Below are positions 1-6,967 of a stretch of DNA of 18,234 nt, piece by piece. A program made the translations under genes and the position numbers. This DNA is from a bacterium (lineage in GTDB: Bacteria > ARS69): NCBI GenBank assembly GCA_025774865.1, contig JALGZO010000170.1, positions 1-18,234 on the forward strand. The letters run 5' to 3'. The notes under the pieces are model-generated. The model did no database searches. It saw nothing but the letters and a program-made list of their open reading frames with translations, and was not told the DNA's origin. Position 1 is the first letter of the stretch. The number at the start of each line of letters is the position of its first letter.

Positions 1-260
1 CGGCAGATCTTCGCGAGTCGCCAGACGAAGCGGGGATCGTACTTCGCGTGGAGCTCGAGCGCGTGCGCCTCGATCCCGCCCGCGACGATTTCGTCGAAGA
101 ACGGGCCACCGCCCTTCTGGCAGACGACGACCGAGCGGAAGCGCTCCGGGTTCATCCGCGTCACGAGCTCCGAGAGCTGGCGCTCGGCCCCGCCCGTCGG
201 AAGATTCGGGACGAGGAAGAGGACTGGGAGCGGTCGTTCGGTTTCTCGGGGCTGGGACAT
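1..260 (-). CDS. Glycosyltransferase family 4-like, N-terminal part (cut by window edge)
   Basis: Reading the minus strand from the ATG at 260 gives an open frame of 86 codons to the window edge. The protein starts MSQPRETERPLPVLFLV and continues with PNLPTGGAERQLSELV, then VVVCQKGGGPFFDEIVAGG. A hydrophobic first beta strand, a GGAER loop and a second strand with a glycine-rich turn are typical of the N-terminal Rossmann domain of GT-B glycosyltransferases (GT4 group), which build polysaccharides or glycolipids from sugar nucleotides on the cytoplasmic side of the membrane. The C-terminal donor-binding domain lies outside the window, so the substrate cannot be guessed. The gene is divergent from the dehydratase at 340. 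An extended -10-like sequence lies only 7 bases before the ATG, with no clear Shine-Dalgarno sequence, so the mRNA may be leaderless. Confidence 0.8.
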   Translation of the reverse strand, partial: MSQPRETERPLPVLFLVPNLPTGGAERQLSELVTRMNPERFRSVVVCQKGGGPFFDEIVAGGIEAHALELHAKYDPRFVWRLAKIC

Positions 261-267
261 TCCGGGA

Positions 268-276
268 ATGATACCA
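268..276 (-). promoter_or_regulatory. Extended -10 promoter element of the glycosyltransferase gene
   Basis: On the minus strand the sequence reads TGG TATCAT, an extended -10 (TGn plus hexamer). It ends 7 bases before the ATG at 260, so transcription would start at or next to the start codon. No convincing -35 hexamer is seen. The core CGCGTGGTA recurs in front of the potassium-channel gene at 5488, which supports the call. Confidence 0.45.
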
Positions 277-312
277 CGCGACCTCTGTTCCCCGCGTCGG
301 CCGTCGTTGCGC

Positions 313-318
313 TATAAC
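313..318 (+). promoter_or_regulatory. Possible -10 element of the dehydratase gene
   Basis: TATAAC lies 21 bases before the TTG start at 340, a distance that leaves room for the AGGAG ribosome binding site at 331-335. No good -35 hexamer is visible, so this rests on the hexamer, its position and its identity with the -10-like TATAAC in front of the MerR gene. Confidence 0.35.
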
Positions 319-339
319 GGAGGATCCGGGAGGAGCCCT

Positions 340-1353
340 TTGATCGAGCTCGCCGAGATTCGACGCGCCGCGGAGCGCATCGCCGGCCGCGTGCACCGGA
401 CGCCGCTTCTCTCCACCCGCACGCTCGGGGACCGCATCGAGGCCTCGCTGCACCTGAAGTGCGAGTCCTTCCAGAAGACCGGCTCGTTCAAGGCGCGGGG
501 GGCGCTCAACAAGGTGCTGAGCCTGGGCGCGGCCGAGCGCGAGAAGGGATTGATCACCGTGTCCGCCGGCAATCACGCGCAGGCCGTCGCGTGGGCGGCG
601 CGCGAGGTCGGCGCGCCTTGCGCCGTCGTCATGCCGGGCGACGCGCCCCGCTCCAAGATCGAGGCGGTCCGCGGCTACGGTGCGGAGGTGATCGAGCACG
701 ATGATCGCCCGACGCTCTTCGATCGATTGAACGAGGAGAAGGACACGCGGGGCTCGTTCTTCGTTCACCCCTTCGATGACGCCGTCGTGCTCGCCGGAGC
801 GGGAACGGTGGGGCTCGAGATCCTCGAAGAGATGCCGGACGTCGACGTGGTCGTCGTACCGGTGGGTGGTGGGGGGCTTCTCGGAGGCGTGACGTCGGCG
901 ATCAAGGGGTCGAGACCGAGCGCGCGGGTCGTCGCGGTCGAGCTGGAGGCCGGGCCGGGGATGGGCCCGGCGCTCGCCGCGGGAAAGCCGGTGCCCGTAT
1001 CCCGGCCCGTCACGCTCGCGGACGGAATGACGCCGCCTTTCGTGGGCGCGTTGCCGCTCGAGATCGTGCGAGAGGCCGTGGACGACGTCGTCGTCGTGAG
1101 TGAGGAGGAGATTCTGAACACCATGGAGCTCTTGATGACGCGCTGCAAGCTGTACGTCGAGGCGTCGGGCGCCGCGGCCACGGCTGCACTCCTCCACGGG
1201 CGGCTCAAGGTGCAACCCGGCGCACGGACCGTCTCGATCGTCTCCGGCGGGAACATCGATGTCGAGGACCTCGCGGCGGCCCATCACGTCTGGAAGCGGG
1301 CGGAGGAGACGGACACGGGGGCCGCCGTCGATTTCGGGGGCCGGCGCGAGTGA
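340..1353 (+). CDS. PLP-dependent threonine/serine dehydratase (IlvA/TdcB type, no ACT domain)
   Basis: A fold-type II PLP enzyme of 337 residues that would deaminate threonine to 2-oxobutanoate, or serine to pyruvate, in the cytoplasm. The PLP lysine is K51 in KTGSFKARGALNK. The substrate-binding loop SAGNHAQ follows at about residues 75-81, and the phosphate-binding glycine loop is VGGGGLLGG at about 175-183. The C-terminal PLP-contact motif VSGGNID is also present. The length matches catabolic-type dehydratases or serine-racemase relatives, because there is no ACT regulatory domain. I prefer the TTG at 340: AGGAG lies 4 bases upstream and the protein then begins MIELAEIRRAAERI, as family members do. 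An ATG at 268 would add 24 residues of unfamilial sequence. The stop overlaps the next, broken paralog by GTGA. Threonine versus serine preference cannot be settled from sequence. Confidence 0.88.
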   Translation: MIELAEIRRAAERIAGRVHRTPLLSTRTLGDRIEASLHLKCESFQKTGSFKARGALNKVLSLGAAEREKGLITVSAGNHAQAVAWAAREVGAPCAVVMPGDAPRSKIEAVRGYGAEVIEHDDRPTLFDRLNEEKDTRGSFFVHPFDDAVVLAGAGTVGLEILEEMPDVDVVVVPVGGGGLLGGVTSAIKGSRPSARVVAVELEAGPGMGPALAAGKPVPVSRPVTLADGMTPPFVGALPLEIVREAVDDVVVVSEEEILNTMELLMTRCKLYVEASGAAATAALLHGRLKVQPGARTVSIVSGGNIDVEDLAAAHHVWKRAEETDTGAAVDFGGRRE

Positions 1354-2196
1354 ACGTCGTCGCGGCCCCGACGCTGGACGACATCCGGGGCGCCCGGGAT
1401 CGCATCGCCGGCTTCGCGGTCCGCACGCCTCTCCTTCGGCCGGGCCGGTCTCGCGGGCGGCGTCTACACGGCGAGCGCCGGCAACATGGCGCAAGGCGTG
1501 GCGTGGAACGCTCGGCGCCTCGGCGTCCCGTGCGAAGTCGTCGTTCCCGACCGCGCACCCGCCACGAAGCTCGCGGCGATCGAGCGCCTCGGTGGCCGGA
1601 TCGTGAAGGTGCCGTTCGACGAATGGTGGTCCGTCATTCTCGAGCATCGGTATCCGGGACTCTCCGGCAGATTCATCCATCCCGTGAGCGACCCGCACGT
1701 CATGGCCGGCAACGGCACGATCGGTCTCGAGATTCTGGAGGATCAGCCGGATGTGGACGCGATTCTCGTTCCGTACGGCGGCGGCGGGTTGATCACCGGT
1801 GTCGCGACCGCCGTCCGAGCGCTGAAGCCGGACACGAAGATCCTCGCGTGCGAAGTGGGAACGGCCGCCCCGCTCCGCGCGGCGCTGGACGCGGGTGGCC
1901 CGACGCCGGTGGACTACCAGCCGAGCTTCGTCGACGGCATCGGCGGCAAGAGCGTGCTCGAAGAGATGTGGCCTGTCGTGCGCGACCTCGTCGACGATTC
2001 GCTGGTCGTGACCCTGGCCGAGACCGCGGCGGCGCTGCGGTTGCTCGCCGAGCGCAACCGGGTGATCGCGGAGGGAGCGGGCGCGGTGCCGGTGGCCGCC
2101 GCGCTCGGTGGCCGCCTCGGCGCCGGCAAGATCGTCTGCGTGATCTCGGGGGGCAACATCGACTTCGACGAGCTTGCGGGCATCGCGGCGGGGTGA
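1350..2196 (+). pseudogene. Second dehydratase-like PLP gene with internal deletion and frameshift
   Basis: The GTG at 1350 overlaps the previous stop (GTGA) and begins a normal family N-terminus: TLDDIRGARDRIAGF then VRTPLLR. Right after this, at about 1437-1440, the frame breaks. The family sequence resumes in another frame as AGLAGGVYTASAGNMAQG and runs to the TGA at 2196, with the glycine loop VPYGGGGLITGV and the C-terminal VISGGNIDFDELAG. Compared with the neighbouring paralog, 31 bases stand where 144 are expected, so about 113 bases are missing. The lost segment is the one carrying the GSFKxRG PLP lysine. The downstream frame has an ATG at 1486 that could start a 236-residue fragment, but it would lack the PLP lysine. 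The rest shows no further decay, so this is either a recent pseudogene or an assembly collapse. Confidence 0.82.
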
Positions 2197-4815
2197 TCAG
2201 AGGAGAGTGGGATCGCACACGAGAACTAGCTGCATCGCCTTCTCGATTCGATCGAAACTTTCCGGAATCAGCTCGATATCATCCCCTTCGATGAGCCTCT
2301 TCCGAAGGACGATCGTTCTCCGGATCGTCGTCGCGTCGGGACTCTCGGTCACTTCTTCGTCGACGGATCCGACGGAATTGTCCATTCCGTCGATACTCGA
2401 GATGTCCTTGAGCGCCCGGAGCATCTCCCCCTCGAGCCGGATGACGAGACTCACTTTCGTCGGCAGCTCGACTGCGAACAAGCGGTCGATTTGCAGGGTG
2501 CGCCAGTAGGCGATCGGCAGAAAGGGCACGTCCCAGGACAACGTGCAGATGACGCGCTCGTGGCGCCCCAGGGTCACGAGCGGTCCCCGTGAGTGGTGGC
2601 CCTCGACGTGGAAGACGCCGGACTCGCTCGTATCCGATTTCCGGGAGTGTTCGGCCACGAAGGACGTCGGCAGATAGTGTCTCAAAGCCTCCCCCGCGGC
2701 GTGCGCTCTGGCATCGAACATCAAGGACATCGCCTTCCAGTTCTCGTCGATGAGTCGAGCGCTCTGACCCCGGGCTCGGAGCGCGAACCGGCCTTCGATG
2801 CGTCCTTCGTGATGCCGGTCCAGCGTCTCCTCGATCTCGAGCACGTTGGCCTCGGGGGGGTCCGTCGGGATGCCGACGATCGACGCTTCTCCGTTCAACT
2901 TCAGTGCCGACAGACCCTGGCACCAGGCGGGTGGGGACCCGAAGGTCGCCAGCGGGTTGGTGGCATCCAGGTAAGCCCATTCGCCGTCGATCTCCGCCCT
3001 GAGAAGGACGTGGTCGAACTGGTCGGCCGGCAGCTCTTCGATCACGATGCCGTTCTTGGTGGAGACGGCCAGGAATTCGCAGGGCAGGGCGAGATCGCGG
3101 CAGACCAGAGCCAGCAAATGAGTCTTGTCTTTGCAGTCACCGATTCCGGCTTCGACGATCTTGCGGGCCCGCTCGGCGTCCCCGATCCGCTCTCCGCCGG
3201 ATCGAAAGGACGCGTACTTCAGCTTGTCCCGAGTCCAGTAGAACGCCTTCTCCAGGGCGGAAGAGCCTCCCGGCTCGATCATCTCTCGCAATGGGGGTGG
3301 CAGTGGCTCGTCCATTCCCGTCTCACCGAAGTTCGTGCGCAGGGCCTCTCTCGCCACGGCCTCCCACTCGATCCCCTCGGCGGCGCAGCAGATGACAGGA
3401 TTCAGATGGACGTTCTCGAACGGGAATCCGGTTCCCTTGGCCGGCACGAAGCGGGAGCCCTCGAACACGTAGATGGCCTTGCCTCGCGCGTCTTCGCGCT
3501 CGGGCTCGCTCTCCAGGTTCCGCACCGCGAACCGGATCGACAGGTCGTCCGGCACCGCGTACTCGTTCCGCGCATGAAACGTCGGCAGATACTCGTGGAA
3601 CAGGGAAGAGAGGGCGAAGCATTGCGGAGCCAGGTCGATGGAGCGATCGCGGTGGAGCAGATCGTACGTCCATTCGATGACGTCCCCCGCCGACAGGTCC
3701 GGGAGGATCCAGTGTCCCGACTTCTCTCCTTCGACCGTGATGTAGATGTTCTTGCTCTCATGGTCGCTCACCGTGAAGTGCTCCAGGGGTACATCCTCCA
3801 CGTCTCCCGTCGCGTGCACCACGCGAAGACTCGTGTGAAGAGCGACCTCTCGGGATTCCGAGAAAGAGAACGCGATCTGCCGCATCATCCTCGCCGCCGC
3901 CGGCCGGCGGATCTCCAAGATCTCGCGGCACCTTCTCAGCTGGCCACCGCTCAGACCCAAGGAGAAGAGCTGGCGCCTCTCCAGGACGACCACCCCGAGA
4001 TGCGTCCCGAGTGACCATTGACGGGCGTCGTCCTGGAGGCGGCGGATCTTCCCGACGTCCGTCGCCCGACGGTCCCCCTGCACGGTGCGGTAGAGATCCG
4101 AGCACATCTCGACGTTGCCACGCACCACGGCTCGGGCTGCGTACTCGGATGCTTCGTCGAGCTCCTCTCGTTCGCGGTACCACTCGGCGAGCCGGTAACA
4201 GATGAGGGGATTCTCGCGGGAGTACACCTCGTACTCGCGCAGCTTGAGGATCGCCTCTTCGATCCGACCGAGCTGAGCCAGCTGGTGGGCTTCGTGCACG
4301 ATCGCGAGGTCGGGGGCCGTGTCGTTCATGACCTTGATGGCGAGCTGGCCTTGCAGCTGCGCCGAAGGGTCGATCAATCGGAAGACCATGCGGCGGGTAG
4401 GGACGACGTCGATCGGATCCAACGAGAGCTTCCCGATGCCTTTGGAACGGGTCTCGCGAGCGGCGAACTCCTGAGTCTCGAGACTTCCGTTCCGCTCGTA
4501 GCTCACGGTGTCGACCCGGATCCGGAATTCCTCCGGAAAAGTGAACTCGAAGCGAGCCGGTCTCCGTTCCACGAACAACGTGACTTCGATTTCCTGCACG
4601 TCGTCGGAGAAGGTCGAAGCCCACTCGAAATCGACGAGGCGGCGCATCCGGAACCACATGAGTCGGCGAAACAACCACGTCCAGAACGGGAGCTGCATTT
4701 CACCGGTGCGGATCGCCCCGACCGGCAGATCTCGAGTAGCGTTCGCGCGGTATGCTCCGACGAGAGCGATCGCGACGAGAATCGTGATCAGGAGCAGTAC
4801 CAGCGAGTCGTCCAT
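2197..4815 (-). CDS. Membrane-anchored DUF3857 / transglutaminase-like domain protein
   Basis: A protein of 872 residues. An N-terminal hydrophobic segment at about 5-23 (LVLLLITILVAIALVG) acts as a signal anchor. About 170-240 is helical and TPR-like. A DUF3857-type beta domain lies around 320-440, and a transglutaminase-like cysteine-protease fold around 520-640. The expected triad is visible: C561 in GIGDCKDKTHLL, H602 in QFDHVLL and D617 in YLDATNP. Proteins of this architecture are common in Bacteroidota and related groups and are usually exported; their substrates are largely unknown. I chose the ATG at 4815, which has GGAG 7 bases upstream and lies 4 bases after the channel stop; the frame is also open to 4860. 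The pair probably forms one transcript. The stop abuts the stop of the convergent dehydratase remnant with no spacer. Confidence 0.82.
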   Translation of the reverse strand: MDDSLVLLLITILVAIALVGAYRANATRDLPVGAIRTGEMQLPFWTWLFRRLMWFRMRRLVDFEWASTFSDDVQEIEVTLFVERRPARFEFTFPEEFRIRVDTVSYERNGSLETQEFAARETRSKGIGKLSLDPIDVVPTRRMVFRLIDPSAQLQGQLAIKVMNDTAPDLAIVHEAHQLAQLGRIEEAILKLREYEVYSRENPLICYRLAEWYREREELDEASEYAARAVVRGNVEMCSDLYRTVQGDRRATDVGKIRRLQDDARQWSLGTHLGVVVLERRQLFSLGLSGGQLRRCREILEIRRPAAARMMRQIAFSFSESREVALHTSLRVVHATGDVEDVPLEHFTVSDHESKNIYITVEGEKSGHWILPDLSAGDVIEWTYDLLHRDRSIDLAPQCFALSSLFHEYLPTFHARNEYAVPDDLSIRFAVRNLESEPEREDARGKAIYVFEGSRFVPAKGTGFPFENVHLNPVICCAAEGIEWEAVAREALRTNFGETGMDEPLPPPLREMIEPGGSSALEKAFYWTRDKLKYASFRSGGERIGDAERARKIVEAGIGDCKDKTHLLALVCRDLALPCEFLAVSTKNGIVIEELPADQFDHVLLRAEIDGEWAYLDATNPLATFGSPPAWCQGLSALKLNGEASIVGIPTDPPEANVLEIEETLDRHHEGRIEGRFALRARGQSARLIDENWKAMSLMFDARAHAAGEALRHYLPTSFVAEHSRKSDTSESGVFHVEGHHSRGPLVTLGRHERVICTLSWDVPFLPIAYWRTLQIDRLFAVELPTKVSLVIRLEGEMLRALKDISSIDGMDNSVGSVDEEVTESPDATTIRRTIVLRKRLIEGDDIELIPESFDRIEKAMQLVLVCDPTLL

Positions 4816-4819
4816 CCGA

Positions 4820-5488
4820 TCACTCCGCCCGCCGGCTGTAGATTCCCACGATCCGCGCAATGAGGACCGCGACGTAGAGGACTCCCGTCACGCCTTCCAG
4901 AATCGCGAGGGATTGCGTCGCATGGGTTGCCGGCGTGATGTCCCCGTACCCGATCGTGGTCAAGGTCATGAAGCTGTAGAAGATGAAGTTGCGCCACCCG
5001 AGCGCCGGATCCTGTCCCTCGGCGTGCAGCTGGAACGAACCGGGCTGCAGCGTCTCGATGAAATCGTACCCCGTCCCGAACGTCACCCCGAGCAGGAGGT
5101 ATACGCAGACGATGCCGTAGATCGAGTTTCCCGTGACCTTCTTCGAGCGGATCACTTCGAGGAAAACGCAGCCGGTCGTGAACGCGTAGAACGCCGTGAA
5201 CGATCCCTCGACAAAGGGATGGCCCCGCCTCCCGGCCACGAGGGCCATCACGTCCGCCCCGCCGGCCACCACCGCGAGCACGAGCGCGGTCAAGAAGAGG
5301 AGCCGGTGGGTCCGGACCGCGTAGACGCCGGCCGTGAGCAGGAGCAGGGACATCATCCCGCCCAGCGACACCCCCCGGATCGTGTTCCCGAAGTAGGGGT
5401 AGGTGATGAGCAGCGTCGCCAAGGCCAGCATCAACCAGAGGAACTGGCCGGTCGCCTCGTCGGGGGCGGAGTCTTCCGGTCGGGTCAT
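4820..5488 (-). CDS. Potassium channel protein with TTIGYGD selectivity filter
   Basis: A 222-residue integral membrane protein. Hydrophobic segments lie at about 15-31, 39-58, 62-84, 95-113, 121-143 and 190-214. A pore loop before the last segment carries the K+ selectivity filter TLTTIGYGD at 175-183. This is the Ion_trans_2 class. No arginine-rich voltage-sensor helix and no RCK or cyclic-nucleotide domain is present, so how it is gated cannot be read from the sequence. The ATG at 5488 gives MTRPEDSAPDEATG, a soluble tail before the first membrane helix. The frame stays open upstream to 6148, but that part lies antisense to the MerR gene and looks non-coding. The stop is 4 bases before the transglutaminase-like gene. 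The channel is divergent from the MerR regulator with 108 bases between them. Confidence 0.86.
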   Translation of the reverse strand: MTRPEDSAPDEATGQFLWLMLALATLLITYPYFGNTIRGVSLGGMMSLLLLTAGVYAVRTHRLLFLTALVLAVVAGGADVMALVAGRRGHPFVEGSFTAFYAFTTGCVFLEVIRSKKVTGNSIYGIVCVYLLLGVTFGTGYDFIETLQPGSFQLHAEGQDPALGWRNFIFYSFMTLTTIGYGDITPATHATQSLAILEGVTGVLYVAVLIARIVGIYSRRAE

Positions 5489-5493
5489 GCGCG

Positions 5494-5502
5494 TTTGTAC
5501 CA
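5494..5502 (-). promoter_or_regulatory. Extended -10 promoter element of the channel gene
   Basis: On the minus strand TGG TACAAA ends 5 bases before the ATG at 5488. The upstream CGCGTGGTA is identical to that before the glycosyltransferase start. No Shine-Dalgarno sequence lies between it and the ATG, so a leaderless transcript is suggested. Confidence 0.4.
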
Positions 5503-5559
5503 CGCGCGGCCCGTCCCCGACCGATCCGAGACTCCCGGCCGCGGCACGATGGGGCCCTA

Positions 5560-5587
5560 CTTGACATGAATTTATATCAGGTATAAC
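5560..5587 (+). promoter_or_regulatory. Promoter and imperfect dyad operator of merR-iscA
   Basis: This is an AT-rich island in GC-rich DNA. A perfect -35 TTGACA lies at 5561-5566 and a -10-like TATAAC at 5582-5587, with a short 15-base spacer. An imperfect 22-base dyad covers the -35 and spacer: CTTGACAT at 5560-5567 faces ATATCAGG at 5574-5581 around a GAATTT centre. Eight of 11 positions in each half are symmetric and every mismatch is a transition. A dyad here suits autoregulation by the MerR protein encoded 10 bases downstream. A 15-base spacer is shorter than the 19-20 typical of classic MerR-activated promoters, so the mode of control may differ. Confidence 0.55.
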
Positions 5588-5596
5588 TTCGCACCA

Positions 5597-6040
5597 ATGC
5601 GGTCGGCGTCGAAGTCCCGAGAGGGGGGCGAGCTCCACTCGATCGGAGCCGCTTCGGAGAGGCTGGGGGTCCATCCGCGGACCCTGATGGCCTACGAACG
5701 GATCGGGCTCGTGAAGCCCGCTCGACGCTCCACGCGGAGGCGTTTCTCGGACGACGAGCTGCGCTGGATCGCGTGTGTGCAGGAATTCAACCGGGAAGGC
5801 GGCATCAGCCTCCGAGGCCTGTCCGCGCTTCTTCGGTTCGTTCCCTGCTGGGCCGTGCGGCGAGAAATCGCCGCGAGGCACGATCTGGCTTGCTGCCCGC
5901 CGGCTTACCCGGCGCAGGCATGCCTCGATCGAGTGCGCGACGCGTATTCCGGCGAGGCGCTGGAAGACTGCCGAAGCTGCGGTGTGTACCGGTCGAATGT
6001 CGAGCCTTGCGACTCGGCGTTGGCCACCATCCCCGGTTGA
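5597..6040 (+). CDS. MerR-family transcriptional regulator with cysteine-rich C-terminus
   Basis: A 147-residue protein. The MerR winged helix-turn-helix spans about 13-55: SIGAASERLGVHPRTLMAYE, then RIGLVKPARRS and RRRFSDDEL. About 57-83 forms the linking helix. The C-terminal part holds eight cysteines counting C60: C84 in VPCW, C99/C100, C109, C125 and C128 in DCRSCGVY, and C138. Such a cluster suggests binding of a metal or Fe-S cluster, and the next gene encodes an Fe-S carrier, so Fe-S or redox sensing is the natural inference; it is not shown. The ATG at 5597 is the only plausible start, because no GTG or TTG follows before the HTH. It lies 9 bases after the -10, with no Shine-Dalgarno sequence, so the mRNA is probably leaderless. 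An HspR-like role is less likely given the cysteines. Confidence 0.82.
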   Translation: MRSASKSREGGELHSIGAASERLGVHPRTLMAYERIGLVKPARRSTRRRFSDDELRWIACVQEFNREGGISLRGLSALLRFVPCWAVRREIAARHDLACCPPAYPAQACLDRVRDAYSGEALEDCRSCGVYRSNVEPCDSALATIPG

Positions 6041-6065
6041 GAGTCCGGACGAGAGAAGGAAGAGA

Positions 6066-6410
6066 ATGGCCGAAGTCAAAGTGCCGACCCTGGAAGTGAC
6101 GTCGGGCGCGTCGGCGAAGATGCACGAGATCCTCGAGAGCGAGAACATGTCCGGGAAGGGTGTGCGAATCTACGTCGAAGGCGGAGGCTGCTCCGGTTTC
6201 CAGTACGGTTTCGCGTTCGACGACCCCGGCGCCGCCGACTTTCGCATTCCGATGCAGGAAGGCTTCGATGTTCTCGTCGACACGTTCAGCATGAACTACC
6301 TTCGCGGCGCGACCGTCGACTTCATCGATACAGTCGAGGCGTCGGGCTTCAAGATCTCGAACCCGAATGCCACCGGCAGTTGTGGCTGTGGATCCTCGTT
6401 TTCGGCCTAG
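6066..6410 (+). CDS. A-type iron-sulfur cluster carrier (IscA/ErpA/HesB family)
   Basis: A 114-residue protein, the usual family length. It carries the three conserved ligand cysteines: C42 in EGGGCSGFQYGF, and C106 and C108 in GSCGCGSSF near the C-terminus. Family members receive or hold 2Fe-2S or 4Fe-4S clusters and pass them to apo-proteins in the cytoplasm. The ATG at 6066 is preceded by GAAGGA at 6055-6060. The gene begins 25 bases after the MerR stop and is followed by a strong terminator, so MerR and the carrier form a two-gene unit. No cysteine desulfurase, scaffold or other suf/isc gene is in the window. Whether it is closest to IscA, SufA or ErpA cannot be told here. Confidence 0.93.
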   Translation: MAEVKVPTLEVTSGASAKMHEILESENMSGKGVRIYVEGGGCSGFQYGFAFDDPGAADFRIPMQEGFDVLVDTFSMNYLRGATVDFIDTVEASGFKISNPNATGSCGCGSSFSA

Positions 6411-6434
6411 CGGGTGGTCCCGACGTGACACGAG

Positions 6435-6465
6435 GGCCCCCGCCGCGGCGGGGGCCTTCTTTTTT
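6435..6465 (+). terminator. Strong intrinsic terminator after the Fe-S carrier gene
   Basis: A perfect 11-base inverted repeat, GGCCCCCGCCG / CGGCGGGGGCC (6435-6456), is followed by TTCTTTTTT (6457-6465). It begins 24 bases after the carrier stop and separates the MerR-IscA unit from the sulfur-carrier operon. Confidence 0.92.
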
Positions 6466-6511
6466 CAACCGAGTGCGTCATGGGGTGCGCGAGCCCACGG
6501 GGCGGACGAGA

Positions 6512-6964
6512 ATGCGGATTCACTTGAGCCCGGAGCTTCACCGCGCGATCGGCGAGCACGGGGTCGACGCATATCCGCACGAGTGCTGCGGCGCGATGCT
6601 CGGTACGTCGGCTCCCGAGAAGACGGTCACGCGACTCATCCGGCTCGACAACGCCCGCTCGCCGGAAGACTCGCACAACCGCTTTCTCGTCACGGACCGC
6701 GATTACCGCCGCGTAGAGCGGGAGGCCGCCGCAGCCGACCTGGACCTGGTAGGGTTCTACCACTCGCATCCGGACCACCCCGCCCGTCCGTCGCAGTATG
6801 ATCTGGACCACGCGATGCCGTGGTTCTCCTACGTGATCGTCGCGGTCGCGGAGGGGCGACCCGGAGAGATGACGTCATGGGTTCTCGCGGAAAGCCGTGC
6901 GCGTTTCGAGGAAGAGACCATCATGCCGAAGAACGGGTCCGGACCGGACGAAGAAGGAGCTTGA
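6512..6964 (+). CDS. JAMM/MPN+ metalloprotease (Mec-like, sulfur-carrier processing)
   Basis: A 150-residue JAB1/MPN/Mov34 metalloprotease. The zinc motif is complete: E24 in YPHECCGAML, then H84 and H86, S94 and D97 in YHSHPDHPARPSQYD, which fits HxHx7Sx2D. Bacterial members such as Mec of Mycobacterium tuberculosis release cysteine from the CysO carrier, and QbsD removes residues after the Gly-Gly of its carrier. Here the carrier gene follows after 3 bases and the activating enzyme after that, so a role on this carrier is well supported by context. The ATG at 6512 gives MRIHLSPELHRAI, a normal start; the upstream GGCGGACGAG is a weak ribosome site. Longer starts would run back through the terminator hairpin. 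Confidence 0.9.
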   Translation: MRIHLSPELHRAIGEHGVDAYPHECCGAMLGTSAPEKTVTRLIRLDNARSPEDSHNRFLVTDRDYRRVEREAAAADLDLVGFYHSHPDHPARPSQYDLDHAMPWFSYVIVAVAEGRPGEMTSWVLAESRARFEEETIMPKNGSGPDEEGA

Positions 6965-6967
6965 AGG

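Noticed and set aside
48-317. An 89-codon plus-strand ORF at the left edge
   Set aside because: The minus strand of the same stretch encodes a recognisable glycosyltransferase N-terminus with a GGAER loop; the plus frame is Arg/Glu-rich with no motif.
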